A stretch of 64,000 nt of DNA, from the NCBI RefSeq assembly GCF_002968015.1, contig NZ_PUIP01000003.1, forward strand, positions 310,001 to 374,000. The letters run 5' to 3'. This DNA comes from Massilia phosphatilytica. Lineage in GTDB: Bacteria > Pseudomonadota > Gammaproteobacteria > Burkholderiales > Burkholderiaceae_D. The notes beneath the pieces were generated by a model. It ran no database searches and had not been told where the DNA came from. It was given only the letters and a program-made list of their open reading frames with translations. How positions within the stretch are numbered: position 1 is the stretch's first letter; each line of letters opens with the position of its first letter. Positions 1 to 7,724 of the stretch are shown here, in pieces. Both the position numbers and the translations under genes were made by a program.

Positions 1-1647
1 TGGTTCCGCGCGGAGAGCCAGCACGTGATCCTGTATTCCGACACCAGCCAGGACGAAGCGCAGCGCCTGCTGGACAACCTGGAGCGGCTGGACGACCTGC
101 TGCGCATCTACACGAAGGGCTATGCCAAAACCGGCGGGCCGGAAAGCAGGATCACGCTCTACTACACGGCGCGCTTCGACGATCTCGCCCGCCTGGGCGC
201 CGAGCTGGGTTCGCCGACGCGGGAAACCGTCGGCGTCTACAGCAGCTGCAACGACGGTGTGGCCGGATTCGGTGCGCAGCTGGAGACCATCGACACGCTC
301 GACAACGACAAACTGGCCAGGTATCCGTTGAACGTCAGCCTGTCCTTCCTGTTCGAGGCGTATGCGCGGCATTTCCTGTACCGCCACACCGACCTGCGCG
401 CCCCGACCTGGTTCATCGACGGTTTCGCGCACTATTTTTCGAGCGTGCGCTTCACGGACAGCCGCATGGCGGTCGGTCGCTGGCCGACCATCCTGGGCCG
501 CTACTTCAGCCTGCTGGACGGGGAAATGGGCAACTACGCCCTGTACTACCGCGATGTGCTGGAGCAGAACGAGAACGCCGGCCTGGGCGGCGAAGGCGTC
601 ATGCGCCAGCAGGTCGAGTACGCGGCGCGCTCCTGGCTTCTCGTCCACTATGCCCTCTCGTCGGAAGACAACCGGCGCCGCCTGGGCGCCTACCTGAAGG
701 CATTCTATGACGGCGTGCCGTCCGTGCAGGCGTTCGAGCGGAGCTTCGGCATCCCCGTGGACGACCTGTCGGCGGCGATGTGGCGCTATCGCCTGAAAGG
801 CTTGCAGGTGCTGCACGTCGATCGGCCGGGGCTGCCGCGCGCCGTCGTCAATGTCGACGTCCTGCCCGAAGCGTCATCCGACTACGTGCTGGCCGAGGCC
901 GCGCTGAAATCGTGCTCGTCGACGGCCACCCAGCAGGCGACGATCGAACGGGTGCTCGGCGCCGCGCCGCCACCGGGTCCGTCCGTGAGCGTACTGGTGC
1001 AGCGCACGGTGGCCCGCGCGCTGATCTACGCCGGCCGACCAGCCGACGCGCTGCCCTACCTCGACGCGGCGCTGCGCAAGGACGACGCCGACGCGGACCT
1101 GCATCTCCTGGCGGGCCTGGCCCACCTGCGCCTGGCCGGAGGCGCCGCCGCCGACAGGACATCGCGGCTGGCCGAGGCACGACGGCGTTTCGCGCGCGCG
1201 GTCGAACTCGCCCCCGCCCTGCCGGCCGCCGCACTCGGCAAGCTGTCCGTCGACATCATCGCGGGCGGCGAGCCCGGCCAGGACGCCATCGACGACGTCC
1301 TGACGGCCTGGCGCGGCAGCCGCGACGTGGGCGGCCTTGCCCGCACCGCGGCGCTCGTCTACGCCTGGCGCGGCGACGGCATCCGCGCCGCAAACCTGCT
1401 GCGCTCGATGGCCAGCAACGGGCGCGACCCGTACACCGCGGCCTGGGCTGCCGACTGGCGCCGGCGGCTCGACGCCGGCCTGACCCGCGATGCGATCCGT
1501 GCCGGCCTGGCCGCGTTCCCCTGGTCCGGTCCGGCGTTCCGCGAATGGACCATCGATGCGACGCTGAACATCGACAAGATCGAACTGAGCGCCGGCCTGT
1601 CGAAGGTGGGGAAGTTGTTCTTCGCGCCGCCGCAGCCGTTTCAGTGA
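1..1647 (+). CDS. TPR protein with degenerate peptidase-MA-like region (5' truncated)
   Basis: The reading frame is open from base 1 (W-F-R-A-E-S-Q-H-V-I-L), so the gene starts outside the window; a GTG at base 25 is only the first possible internal start. The upstream residues resemble the opening strand of secreted TPR proteins with a peptidase-MA-like domain. The site where that family, as I recall it, carries HEYAHHF here reads EAYARHF (bases about 355-375), and the following family WFVEGFAEYF reads WFIDGFAHYF. Both zinc ligands and the catalytic Glu appear lost. The C-terminal half is alanine-rich helical repeat of TPR character. Probably a non-catalytic protein-interaction module. It converges on the LysR gene with 6 bp between stops. 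Confidence 0.6.
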   Translation, partial: WFRAESQHVILYSDTSQDEAQRLLDNLERLDDLLRIYTKGYAKTGGPESRITLYYTARFDDLARLGAELGSPTRETVGVYSSCNDGVAGFGAQLETIDTLDNDKLARYPLNVSLSFLFEAYARHFLYRHTDLRAPTWFIDGFAHYFSSVRFTDSRMAVGRWPTILGRYFSLLDGEMGNYALYYRDVLEQNENAGLGGEGVMRQQVEYAARSWLLVHYALSSEDNRRRLGAYLKAFYDGVPSVQAFERSFGIPVDDLSAAMWRYRLKGLQVLHVDRPGLPRAVVNVDVLPEASSDYVLAEAALKSCSSTATQQATIERVLGAAPPPGPSVSVLVQRTVARALIYAGRPADALPYLDAALRKDDADADLHLLAGLAHLRLAGGAAADRTSRLAEARRRFARAVELAPALPAAALGKLSVDIIAGGEPGQDAIDDVLTAWRGSRDVGGLARTAALVYAWRGDGIRAANLLRSMASNGRDPYTAAWAADWRRRLDAGLTRDAIRAGLAAFPWSGPAFREWTIDATLNIDKIELSAGLSKVGKLFFAPPQPFQ

Positions 1648-1653
1648 TGCCCG

Positions 1654-2601
1654 TCAGGCCGCCGGGCCCCGGGGCGGCCACGCCAGGTTTTCCAGTTCGT
1701 CCGAGATGACCTGCTGGCCGTGCTCCACCATGAATTCGTGGAACGACGCGGCCACCGTCGGGATCGCGCGCGCCGCCTTGTGCATCACATGCCATTCGCC
1801 CTGCACGACGACGCCCGGCACCGGCAGCACGCTGAGCAGCCGGTTGCGCACTTCCAGCGTGCAGGCGTGGACGGACAAGAAGGCGACGCCGAGGCCCGCC
1901 GCCGTCATCTGCTTGATCGCCTCGTTGCTCGACAACTCGGATCCGATCGCGAGCGCCACCCCCTCTTCCTCGAAGCGCCGCTCGATCGCCGCGCGCGTGC
2001 CCGAGCCGCGTTCGCGCACGAGCAGGTTGTGGGCGGCGATGTCGGCCAGCGTCACGTTGTCCTGTTCCAGCAGCGGGTGGCCGGGCGCGACGAAGAATGC
2101 CATCGGGTGGCGCGCGAAGCGGCTGGCGCTCGTCGGGAATTCGCGCGGCGGCGTGCCCATGATGGCGAGGTCGATCTCGTCGCGCGACAGCATGCCGATG
2201 ACCTCCGGGCGCGAGCCCACCTGCAGCTTGATGCGCACGTGCGGGCGGCCCGTCGTGAAGCGCACGAGCATCGGCGGCAGCAGGTGTTCCGCCGTCATCA
2301 CGGCGCCGATGCGCAAGGTGCCGGACGTGACGCCCTTCAGCGCCGCGATCTCGTCGCCCGCCTCTTCCCACAGGCCGAGGATGCGCTCCGCGTAGCCCAC
2401 CAGCAGCTCGCCCGCCGCCGTCATCTGGATGTTGCGGCCCTGCCGGCGCGTGAGCGGCACGCCGGCCGCTTCTTCCAGCAGTTTCAGGTGCAGCGACACC
2501 GCGGGCTGCGTGACGTGCATCGCCTCCGCCGCGCGCGACACGCTCTGGTGGCGCGCCACGAGCATCAACGCCTGCAGTTGTTTGAAGCTGGCTGGATACA
2601 T
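1654..2601 (-). CDS. LysR-family transcriptional regulator (CbbR/CysL-like)
   Basis: A 315-residue protein with an N-terminal winged helix-turn-helix (about residues 6-64, AAEAMHVTQPAVSLHLKLLE core) and a periplasmic-binding-like effector domain from about residue 90. The RERGSGTRAAIE stretch is typical of the CbbR/CysL branch of the family. It is transcribed away from the HAD-like gene at 2708 across an AT-rich 106-bp gap that holds a T-N11-A motif, the usual layout for a LysR regulator controlling its divergent neighbour. Inference: it controls the 2708-4530 pair and itself. The effector is not evident from sequence. Confidence 0.85.
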   Translation of the reverse strand: MYPASFKQLQALMLVARHQSVSRAAEAMHVTQPAVSLHLKLLEEAAGVPLTRRQGRNIQMTAAGELLVGYAERILGLWEEAGDEIAALKGVTSGTLRIGAVMTAEHLLPPMLVRFTTGRPHVRIKLQVGSRPEVIGMLSRDEIDLAIMGTPPREFPTSASRFARHPMAFFVAPGHPLLEQDNVTLADIAAHNLLVRERGSGTRAAIERRFEEEGVALAIGSELSSNEAIKQMTAAGLGVAFLSVHACTLEVRNRLLSVLPVPGVVVQGEWHVMHKAARAIPTVAASFHEFMVEHGQQVISDELENLAWPPRGPAA

Positions 2602-2611
2602 AAGTGATCCC

Positions 2612-2625
2612 TTATCGGATTTTAA
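2612..2625. promoter_or_regulatory. Candidate LysR operator (TTA-N8-TAA)
   Basis: The divergent gap 2602-2707 is strikingly AT-rich against the GC-rich surroundings and contains TTATCGGATTTTAA, which fits the T-N11-A core of LysR-type sites and the TTA/TAA arms of CbbR sites. It lies about 10 bp from the LysR start. The remaining A/T runs (2619-2645) could hold the promoters. Assignment rests on position and pattern only. Confidence 0.35.
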
Positions 2626-2707
2626 AAATTATTTATTTTTATTTTATCCGGGGCGGTCGTATAGTTAAAGCAATTCAAGTGACAATGACCTGCAAAAGGA
2701 GATCATC

Positions 2708-3121
2708 ATGACGGCACAAGCGTTCATCTTCGACTTATCCGCATTCCGTTCCTCGGGCGTCCCGGCTGACGCCGAGCGCCTGCTGGACCAGGCGATCGAA
2801 GACGGCCTGCCGTGCGCCCTGATCTCCGAACTGCCGCACCAACAGGCCGGCGAGCAGCTGCGCCGCCGCTTCGGCGACACCGCGCACCACATCTTTTCCG
2901 TCGTGCTGACCGGCGCCGATTTCGAAGCGCACGGCCACAAGGCACCGTATTCCGTGGTCCTCGACCAGCTGGGCGTTCAGCCCGACGCGGCGCTGGCCGT
3001 CACGACCTCGCCCCGCGCCATCGCCGCCGCCCGCAGCGCGCGCATCGGCGTACAGACCCCGATGCCGAGCGTCGTCCGCAAGACCATGCGCAAGGTAACG
3101 ATGCAAGCCACGCGGCACTGA
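2708..3121 (+). CDS. Degenerate HAD-like protein
   Basis: A 137-residue protein preceded by a strong AAAAGGAG ribosome site. The N-terminus AFIFDLSAF looks like HAD motif I (DxD) but with Ser replacing the second Asp, which normally acts as general acid/base. The C-terminal VVLDQLGVQPDAALAV...SPRAIAAARSARIGV strongly resembles the phosphoglycolate phosphatase tail in which motif IV should read GDSxxDI; here it is TTSPRAI. The middle cap region is short compared with a full HAD enzyme (about 220 residues). It probably folds as a reduced HAD without phosphatase activity. It sits 110 bp upstream of the flavoprotein gene and may be co-transcribed with it. Confidence 0.5.
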   Translation: MTAQAFIFDLSAFRSSGVPADAERLLDQAIEDGLPCALISELPHQQAGEQLRRRFGDTAHHIFSVVLTGADFEAHGHKAPYSVVLDQLGVQPDAALAVTTSPRAIAAARSARIGVQTPMPSVVRKTMRKVTMQATRH

Positions 3122-3231
3122 AGCAGTCTTCCCGGCATCCGCGGGCGCTGCTCCCGGCGGATGCGCGAACGCAGCGCGGCGCCAGGAGTCCCCCGGCAGC
3201 CCCATCGATTCGAAAAAGAAGGGAGCACACC

Positions 3232-4530
3232 ATGCAGTCCATCGTCATCGTCGGAGGCGGCGTCGCCGGCCTCGAACTTGCCACCCGCCTGGGACGCCGC
3301 CTCGGCGCCCGCAACAAGGATCGCGTGATCCTCATCGACAGCGCGCCCACCCACTTCTGGAAGCCGCTGCTGCACGCCGTCGCCGCCGGCACCATCGACC
3401 CGGCCGACCACATGATCGACTATGCGCGCCAGGCCATCGACAACCATTTCACGTTCGTCTGCGGCGAAGTCGTCGACGTCGACCGCGTCCGCCGCACGCT
3501 GACCGTCCGCAGCCGGTTCGACGATGCGCCCGATGCGCACACCGTCATCGATTACGAGCGCCTCGTGCTGGCCTATGGCTCCGTCACGAACTTCTTCGGC
3601 ATCCCCGGCGCGCAGGAACACTGCCTGGCGCTCGACAGCGTCAAGGGCGCCGAAGCCTTCCGCCAGCGTTTCCTGGGACTGTGCGCCCAGGCGGGCCGGC
3701 GCCGCAATGCGCGCACGGATGCCGGCGCGCCGTTGCTCGATATCGTCATCGTCGGCGCCGGCCCGACCGGCATCGAACTGGCCGCGGACCTGCGCCACAC
3801 GGTCGACACGCTGGCCCACTACGGCCTCGCGGGCCTGGAGTCGCCGCACCAGGTGCACATCCGCATCGTCGAGCGCGGCCCGCAGGTGCTGCCGTCGCTG
3901 GATGCCGAGGCGTCGAACCTGGCCGTGCGCAAGGTGCGCGCGATGGGCATCGAGATCTGCACCGATACCGCGATCGCCGAGGTGCGCGCGGACGCGGTGA
4001 CGACGACGGACGGCCGCGTGTTCCCCGCCGCGATCACCGTGTGGGCGGCCGGCGTGAAGGGTCCGCGCTTCAGCACCGGCCTGAACGTCGCGCTGAACCG
4101 CAACGACCAGGTGGTCGTGGACAAGCACCTGGCAAGCGTGACGGATCCGGAGATCCATGCGATGGGCGATTGCTGCACCCTGCTCAATCCGGACAAGACG
4201 GCGATGGCGCCGCCCAGCGCCCAGGCCGCGCGCCAGCAGGCGATCTACCTCGCGACGCTGCTGGCGCACAAGGCGCCGGACACCCTGGCGGGCTTCCAGT
4301 ACCGCGACTACGGCACGCTCGTGTCGCTGGGCCGGGCGGGTGCGGTCGGCATCCTGCGCCGCGCGATCGGCAACCGCCACCTGCACGTCAGGGGCCCGTT
4401 CGCGCTGGCGATGTACGGCCTCACGTACCAGCGCCACGTGATGGGCCATCTCGGCCTGGTGCGGATGTGCGGCAACCTGCTGGCGCGCTGGTTCCGGTCG
4501 AAGATGCTGATGCCGGTGCGCTGGCACTGA
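3232..4530 (+). CDS. NADH dehydrogenase type II-like FAD/NAD(P) oxidoreductase
   Basis: A 432-residue two-dinucleotide-binding flavoprotein. GGGVAGLE at residues 8-15 binds FAD and GAGPTGIE at 175-182 binds NAD(P)H; the ATG motif equivalent (ITVWAAGVKG, about 268-277) and the GD motif (IHAMGDCC, about 306-313) follow. The C-terminus is basic and amphipathic with aromatic residues (MYGLTYQRHVMGHLG onward), as in the membrane-binding tail of NDH-2 enzymes that pass electrons from NADH to quinone without pumping protons. The start at 3232 is chosen because it follows GAAGGGAGC and begins at the FAD motif. The frame is open far upstream, but that part does not look like protein. A quinone-oxidoreductase role is inferred from the family. 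Confidence 0.85.
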   Translation: MQSIVIVGGGVAGLELATRLGRRLGARNKDRVILIDSAPTHFWKPLLHAVAAGTIDPADHMIDYARQAIDNHFTFVCGEVVDVDRVRRTLTVRSRFDDAPDAHTVIDYERLVLAYGSVTNFFGIPGAQEHCLALDSVKGAEAFRQRFLGLCAQAGRRRNARTDAGAPLLDIVIVGAGPTGIELAADLRHTVDTLAHYGLAGLESPHQVHIRIVERGPQVLPSLDAEASNLAVRKVRAMGIEICTDTAIAEVRADAVTTTDGRVFPAAITVWAAGVKGPRFSTGLNVALNRNDQVVVDKHLASVTDPEIHAMGDCCTLLNPDKTAMAPPSAQAARQQAIYLATLLAHKAPDTLAGFQYRDYGTLVSLGRAGAVGILRRAIGNRHLHVRGPFALAMYGLTYQRHVMGHLGLVRMCGNLLARWFRSKMLMPVRWH

Positions 4531-4537
4531 CGCCGGC

Positions 4538-4557
4538 GGCGCGGCTACAACCGCGCC
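4538..4557. terminator. Candidate bidirectional hairpin between convergent genes
   Basis: GGCGCGG and CCGCGCC form a 7-bp perfect stem around a 6-base loop, starting 8 bases past the oxidoreductase stop and running over the end of the convergent SDR gene. There is no T-run, so it would be a weak or factor-dependent terminator. Confidence 0.3.
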
Positions 4558-5285
4558 AGCCGCGCGCCATCGACCCGCAGCGACGCGCCGTCGACGAAGC
4601 GGGCCTCGTCGGTGAGCAGGAACGCAATGGCCGCGGCGAGGTCCTCGGGGGCGCCCACGTCCGCCTTGTCGATGACTTCGACGCCGGACTTCACGTTCGG
4701 GTTATCCCACAACATGGGCGTGTCGACGGCGCCGGGCAGCACCGCATTCACGCGGATGCCCTTAGCCTTGCCCTCCAGCGCCGCCGAGCGCGTGAGCGAC
4801 AGCAGCGCCGCCTTCGCGGCCGCATACGGTGCGACGAGCGGCTCCGTCTCGACGGCGTGCACACTGGAGACGTTGACGATCGCGCCGCCCCGGCGCATGC
4901 GCAGGAAGGCCTGCTTGGTGAAGAAGAAGGCGCCCAGCAGGTCGACGTCGAGGATGCCGCGCCAGTCCTGCTCCGTCTGCTCCTCGATGGGCTTGAACAG
5001 CATCGTGCCCGCGTTGTTGACGACATAGTCCCACGCGCCGAACCGGCTGATCGTCGCATCGACGGCGGCGCTGACCTGGTCTTCACGCGACACGTCGCAC
5101 GCGATGGTGGCCATGCGCGCGGGATCGAACTCGCGGGCCAGCTCGGCGCGGGTGGCGTCGAGGCGGTCCAGGTGCAGGCCCGCCAGCATCACGCCAGCCC
5201 CGTCCTGCAGCAGGCGCCGCACGGTGGCCCGGCCGATGCCGCCGGACGCACCGGTGACGATGGCGATGCGCTGGTCGAAACCCAT
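4545..5285 (-). CDS. Short-chain dehydrogenase/reductase
   Basis: A 246-residue classical SDR. The NAD(P)-binding TGASGGIG is at residues 11-18, NNAG at 90-93, and the catalytic Ser (140/141) with Y154 and K158 (YAAAK) completes the site. I start it at 5285 because a strong AGGAGGG ribosome site stands 5 bases ahead; a longer frame upstream lacks SDR character. It is divergent from the LysR gene at 5394 and near a glucarate dehydratase, so it may act on a sugar acid, but the sequence alone does not fix the substrate. Confidence 0.85.
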   Translation of the reverse strand: MGFDQRIAIVTGASGGIGRATVRRLLQDGAGVMLAGLHLDRLDATRAELAREFDPARMATIACDVSREDQVSAAVDATISRFGAWDYVVNNAGTMLFKPIEEQTEQDWRGILDVDLLGAFFFTKQAFLRMRRGGAIVNVSSVHAVETEPLVAPYAAAKAALLSLTRSAALEGKAKGIRVNAVLPGAVDTPMLWDNPNVKSGVEVIDKADVGAPEDLAAAIAFLLTDEARFVDGASLRVDGARLARL

Positions 5286-5351
5286 TGTTCCCTCCTGAGC
5301 ATGTCCTGACCCGGCACGACGATACCACGGGCGGCCGGGAGGGCGGCGCAT

Positions 5352-5370
5352 CGGTCATAATCGCGGTCAT
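5352..5370. promoter_or_regulatory. Direct repeat in the SDR/LysR divergent promoter
   Basis: CGGTCAT occurs twice, at 5352-5358 and 5364-5370, spaced 12 bp start to start, just ahead of the LysR start at 5394. The first copy merges into CATAAT (5356-5361), a possible -10 element. The position suits autoregulation or control of the divergent SDR. Confidence 0.3.
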
Positions 5371-5393
5371 TGCCACCACAGCCCAGGACACCC

Positions 5394-6275
5394 ATGTTCG
5401 AGATCAGCCAGCTCCGCTGCTTCGTCGCCGTCGCCGAGGAATTGCACTTCAGCCGTGCAGCGGAGCGCCTGAACATGACGCAGCCCCCGCTGAGCCGGCA
5501 GATCCGCCTGCTGGAACACCACGTCGGCGCCCAACTGCTGGAGCGCAACAGCCGCACGGTCAGGCTGACGGCCGCGGGCAAGGCCTTTTTCCCGGAAGCG
5601 GCGCGCATCCTCCGGATCGCGGAAGAAGCCATGTTCACCGCCCGGCGCGCCGCGAAAGGCGAACAGGGCAGCCTCGCCATCGGCTTCACGTCGGCGTCCG
5701 GCTACAGCCTGCTGCCCGAGGTCGTGCGGCGCCTGCGCGAGCGCTCGCCGGGCGTATCGCTGACGTTGAAGGAACTCGTCAGCACCGTGCAGGTGGAAGC
5801 GCTGAACGCGGGCGAACTGGACCTGGGCCTGATGCGCCCGCACCCCGTCAGCGGGGACCTGGACAGCCAGCTGATCGCGACAGAGGCCCTGATGCTGGCC
5901 ATTCACGAGCGCGACGCCGACCGGTGGCCCCTGGAACCGACCCTGGCGGACCTGCACGGCCGCCCGTTCGTCATGTATTCGCCGTACGAGGCGCGGCCGT
6001 TCTACCAGATGCTGAGCGAGCGCTTCGCCCGCGCCGGCGTCGTGCCGGACATCGTCGAGCACATCGGCCAGGTGCACACGATGCTGGCGCTGGTCCGCGC
6101 GGGCATTGGCGCCGCGCTCATCGCGGAAGGTGCGGCGCGGCTGAAATTCGACGGTGTCGTGATGCGCAAGGTGACCACCGAGCCCGTCGAAACCGTCTGC
6201 ACGTATCGCCGCAACCACGACAATCCCGTGCTGCAACTGTTCTTGCAAGAGGTATTACCGACGTTCCGGACGTGA
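5394..6275 (+). CDS. LysR-family transcriptional regulator (CatM/BenM-like)
   Basis: A 293-residue LysR protein. The helix-turn-helix covers about residues 4-62 (HFSRAAERLNMTQPPLSRQI), which is typical of the BenM/CatM/CbnR branch that responds to aromatic or sugar-acid metabolites. The effector domain follows from about residue 88. ATG 5394 is preferred over one 24 bp upstream because the protein then begins MFEISQLRCF as family members do, and CAGGACA precedes it. It is divergent from the SDR and 100 bp upstream of glucarate dehydratase on the same strand, so it is the likely regulator of both. Confidence 0.85.
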   Translation: MFEISQLRCFVAVAEELHFSRAAERLNMTQPPLSRQIRLLEHHVGAQLLERNSRTVRLTAAGKAFFPEAARILRIAEEAMFTARRAAKGEQGSLAIGFTSASGYSLLPEVVRRLRERSPGVSLTLKELVSTVQVEALNAGELDLGLMRPHPVSGDLDSQLIATEALMLAIHERDADRWPLEPTLADLHGRPFVMYSPYEARPFYQMLSERFARAGVVPDIVEHIGQVHTMLALVRAGIGAALIAEGAARLKFDGVVMRKVTTEPVETVCTYRRNHDNPVLQLFLQEVLPTFRT

Positions 6276-6313
6276 TTAATTCAATTCCTGGATATTTCGC
6301 ATCCTAATTTGGT

Positions 6314-6342
6314 TTGCTGCTGAATCAATCGGGGGCTATGAT
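6314..6342 (+). promoter_or_regulatory. Candidate sigma-70 promoter for glucarate dehydratase
   Basis: TTGCTG (6314-6319) and TATGAT (6337-6342) are separated by exactly 17 bp. This would place the transcript start near 6349, about 27 bases before the gudD ATG. The -10 is good and the -35 weak, as expected for an activator-dependent promoter. Confidence 0.4.
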
Positions 6343-6375
6343 GGGCACGATTCGTTCCCTACCGATACAGCAAAC

Positions 6376-7716
6376 ATGACCACCATCGTTACCAGCGCCC
6401 CCGTCGTCACCGAACTGCGCGTCGTCCCCGTCGCCGGCCAGGACAGCATGCTGCTGAACCTGTCCGGCGCGCACGGCCCCTGGTTCACCCGCAACATCGT
6501 CATCCTCAAGGACAGCGCAGGCAACACGGGCCTCGGCGAGGTGCCGGGCGGCGACAAGATCCGCCAGACCATCGAAGACGCGCGCCCCCTCGTCGTCGGC
6601 AAGACGCTGGGCGAGTACAACAACATCCTGAACACGATGCGCACCGCCTTCGCCGACCGCGACGCGGGCGGCCGCGGCCAGCAGACGTTCGACCTGCGCA
6701 CGACGATCCACGCCGTCACGGCCGTGGAATCCGCACTGCTCGACCTGCTGGGCCAGTTCATGGGGGTGCCTGTCGCCGCGCTGCTGGGCGAAGGCATGCA
6801 GCGCAACGCCGTCGAGATGCTGGGCTACCTGTTCTACGTGGGCGACCGCAAGAAGACCGACCTGACCTACCGCGCCGAGCCGGATGCCGACAACGACTGG
6901 TTCCGCCTGCGTAACGAGGAAGCGCTGACGCCGGACGCCGTCGTGCGCCTGTGCGAAGCGGCGCGCGAGCGCTACGGCTTCAACGACTTCAAGCTGAAGG
7001 GCGGTGTGCTGCCGGCTGACGACGAGATGGACGCCGTGATCGCGATGCACGAGCGCTTCCCGGACGCGCGCATCACGCTCGACCCGAACGGCGCGTGGTC
7101 GCTGGCGGAAGCGATCCGCGTGTGCCGCGACAAGCACGGCATCCTCGCGTACGCGGAAGACCCGTGCGGCGCCGAGAACGGCTTCTCGGGCCGCGAAGTG
7201 ATGGCCGAATTCCGCCGCGCCACCGGCCTGCCGACCGCGACGAACATGATCGCGACGGACTGGCGCCAGATGGCCCACTCGATCCAGCTGCAATCCGTCG
7301 ACATCCCGCTCGCCGACCCGCACTTCTGGACGATGCAGGGCTCCGTGCGCGTGGCGCAGCTGTGCCAGATGTTCGGCCTCACGTGGGGGTCGCACTCGAA
7401 CAACCACTTCGACATCTCGCTCGCCATGTTCACGCACGTGGGCGCGGCGGCGCCGGGCAAGGTCACCGCGATCGATACGCACTGGATCTGGCAGGACGGC
7501 CAGCGCCTGACGAAGGAACCGCTCAGGATCGAAGGCGGCCTCGTGCACGTCCCGGCGAAACCTGGCCTGGGCATCGAGCTCGATGAGGCCGAGCTGGAAA
7601 AAGCGCACCAGGCTTACAAGAACCTGGGGCTGGGCGCGCGTGACGATGCCGTCGCGATGCAGTTCCTGATCCCGGGCTGGAAGTTCGACCCGAAGCGTCC
7701 CTGCCTCGTACGTTAA
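6376..7716 (+). CDS. gudD: D-glucarate dehydratase
   Basis: A 446-residue enolase-superfamily enzyme that dehydrates D-glucarate (and epimeric idarate) to 5-keto-4-deoxyglucarate. The KxK catalytic pair is K206/K208 (DFKLKGG), acidic metal ligands follow (LDPNGAW about 235-241; AEDPCG 260-265) and the second base is H340 in WGSHSNNH. Length and motifs match the well-known enzyme closely. No aldolase or decarboxylating dehydratase for the next step lies nearby, so the pathway must continue elsewhere. The adjacent GH28 hydrolase and LysR regulator suggest use of pectin-derived uronic acids. Confidence 0.93.
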   Translation: MTTIVTSAPVVTELRVVPVAGQDSMLLNLSGAHGPWFTRNIVILKDSAGNTGLGEVPGGDKIRQTIEDARPLVVGKTLGEYNNILNTMRTAFADRDAGGRGQQTFDLRTTIHAVTAVESALLDLLGQFMGVPVAALLGEGMQRNAVEMLGYLFYVGDRKKTDLTYRAEPDADNDWFRLRNEEALTPDAVVRLCEAARERYGFNDFKLKGGVLPADDEMDAVIAMHERFPDARITLDPNGAWSLAEAIRVCRDKHGILAYAEDPCGAENGFSGREVMAEFRRATGLPTATNMIATDWRQMAHSIQLQSVDIPLADPHFWTMQGSVRVAQLCQMFGLTWGSHSNNHFDISLAMFTHVGAAAPGKVTAIDTHWIWQDGQRLTKEPLRIEGGLVHVPAKPGLGIELDEAELEKAHQAYKNLGLGARDDAVAMQFLIPGWKFDPKRPCLVR

Positions 7717-7724
7717 GCGTCGGG

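Noticed and set aside
1660..1680. GCCGCC/GGCGGC stem at the end of the LysR gene as terminator
   Set aside because: Lies inside the LysR coding end, has no T-run, and is a common GC-rich coincidence.
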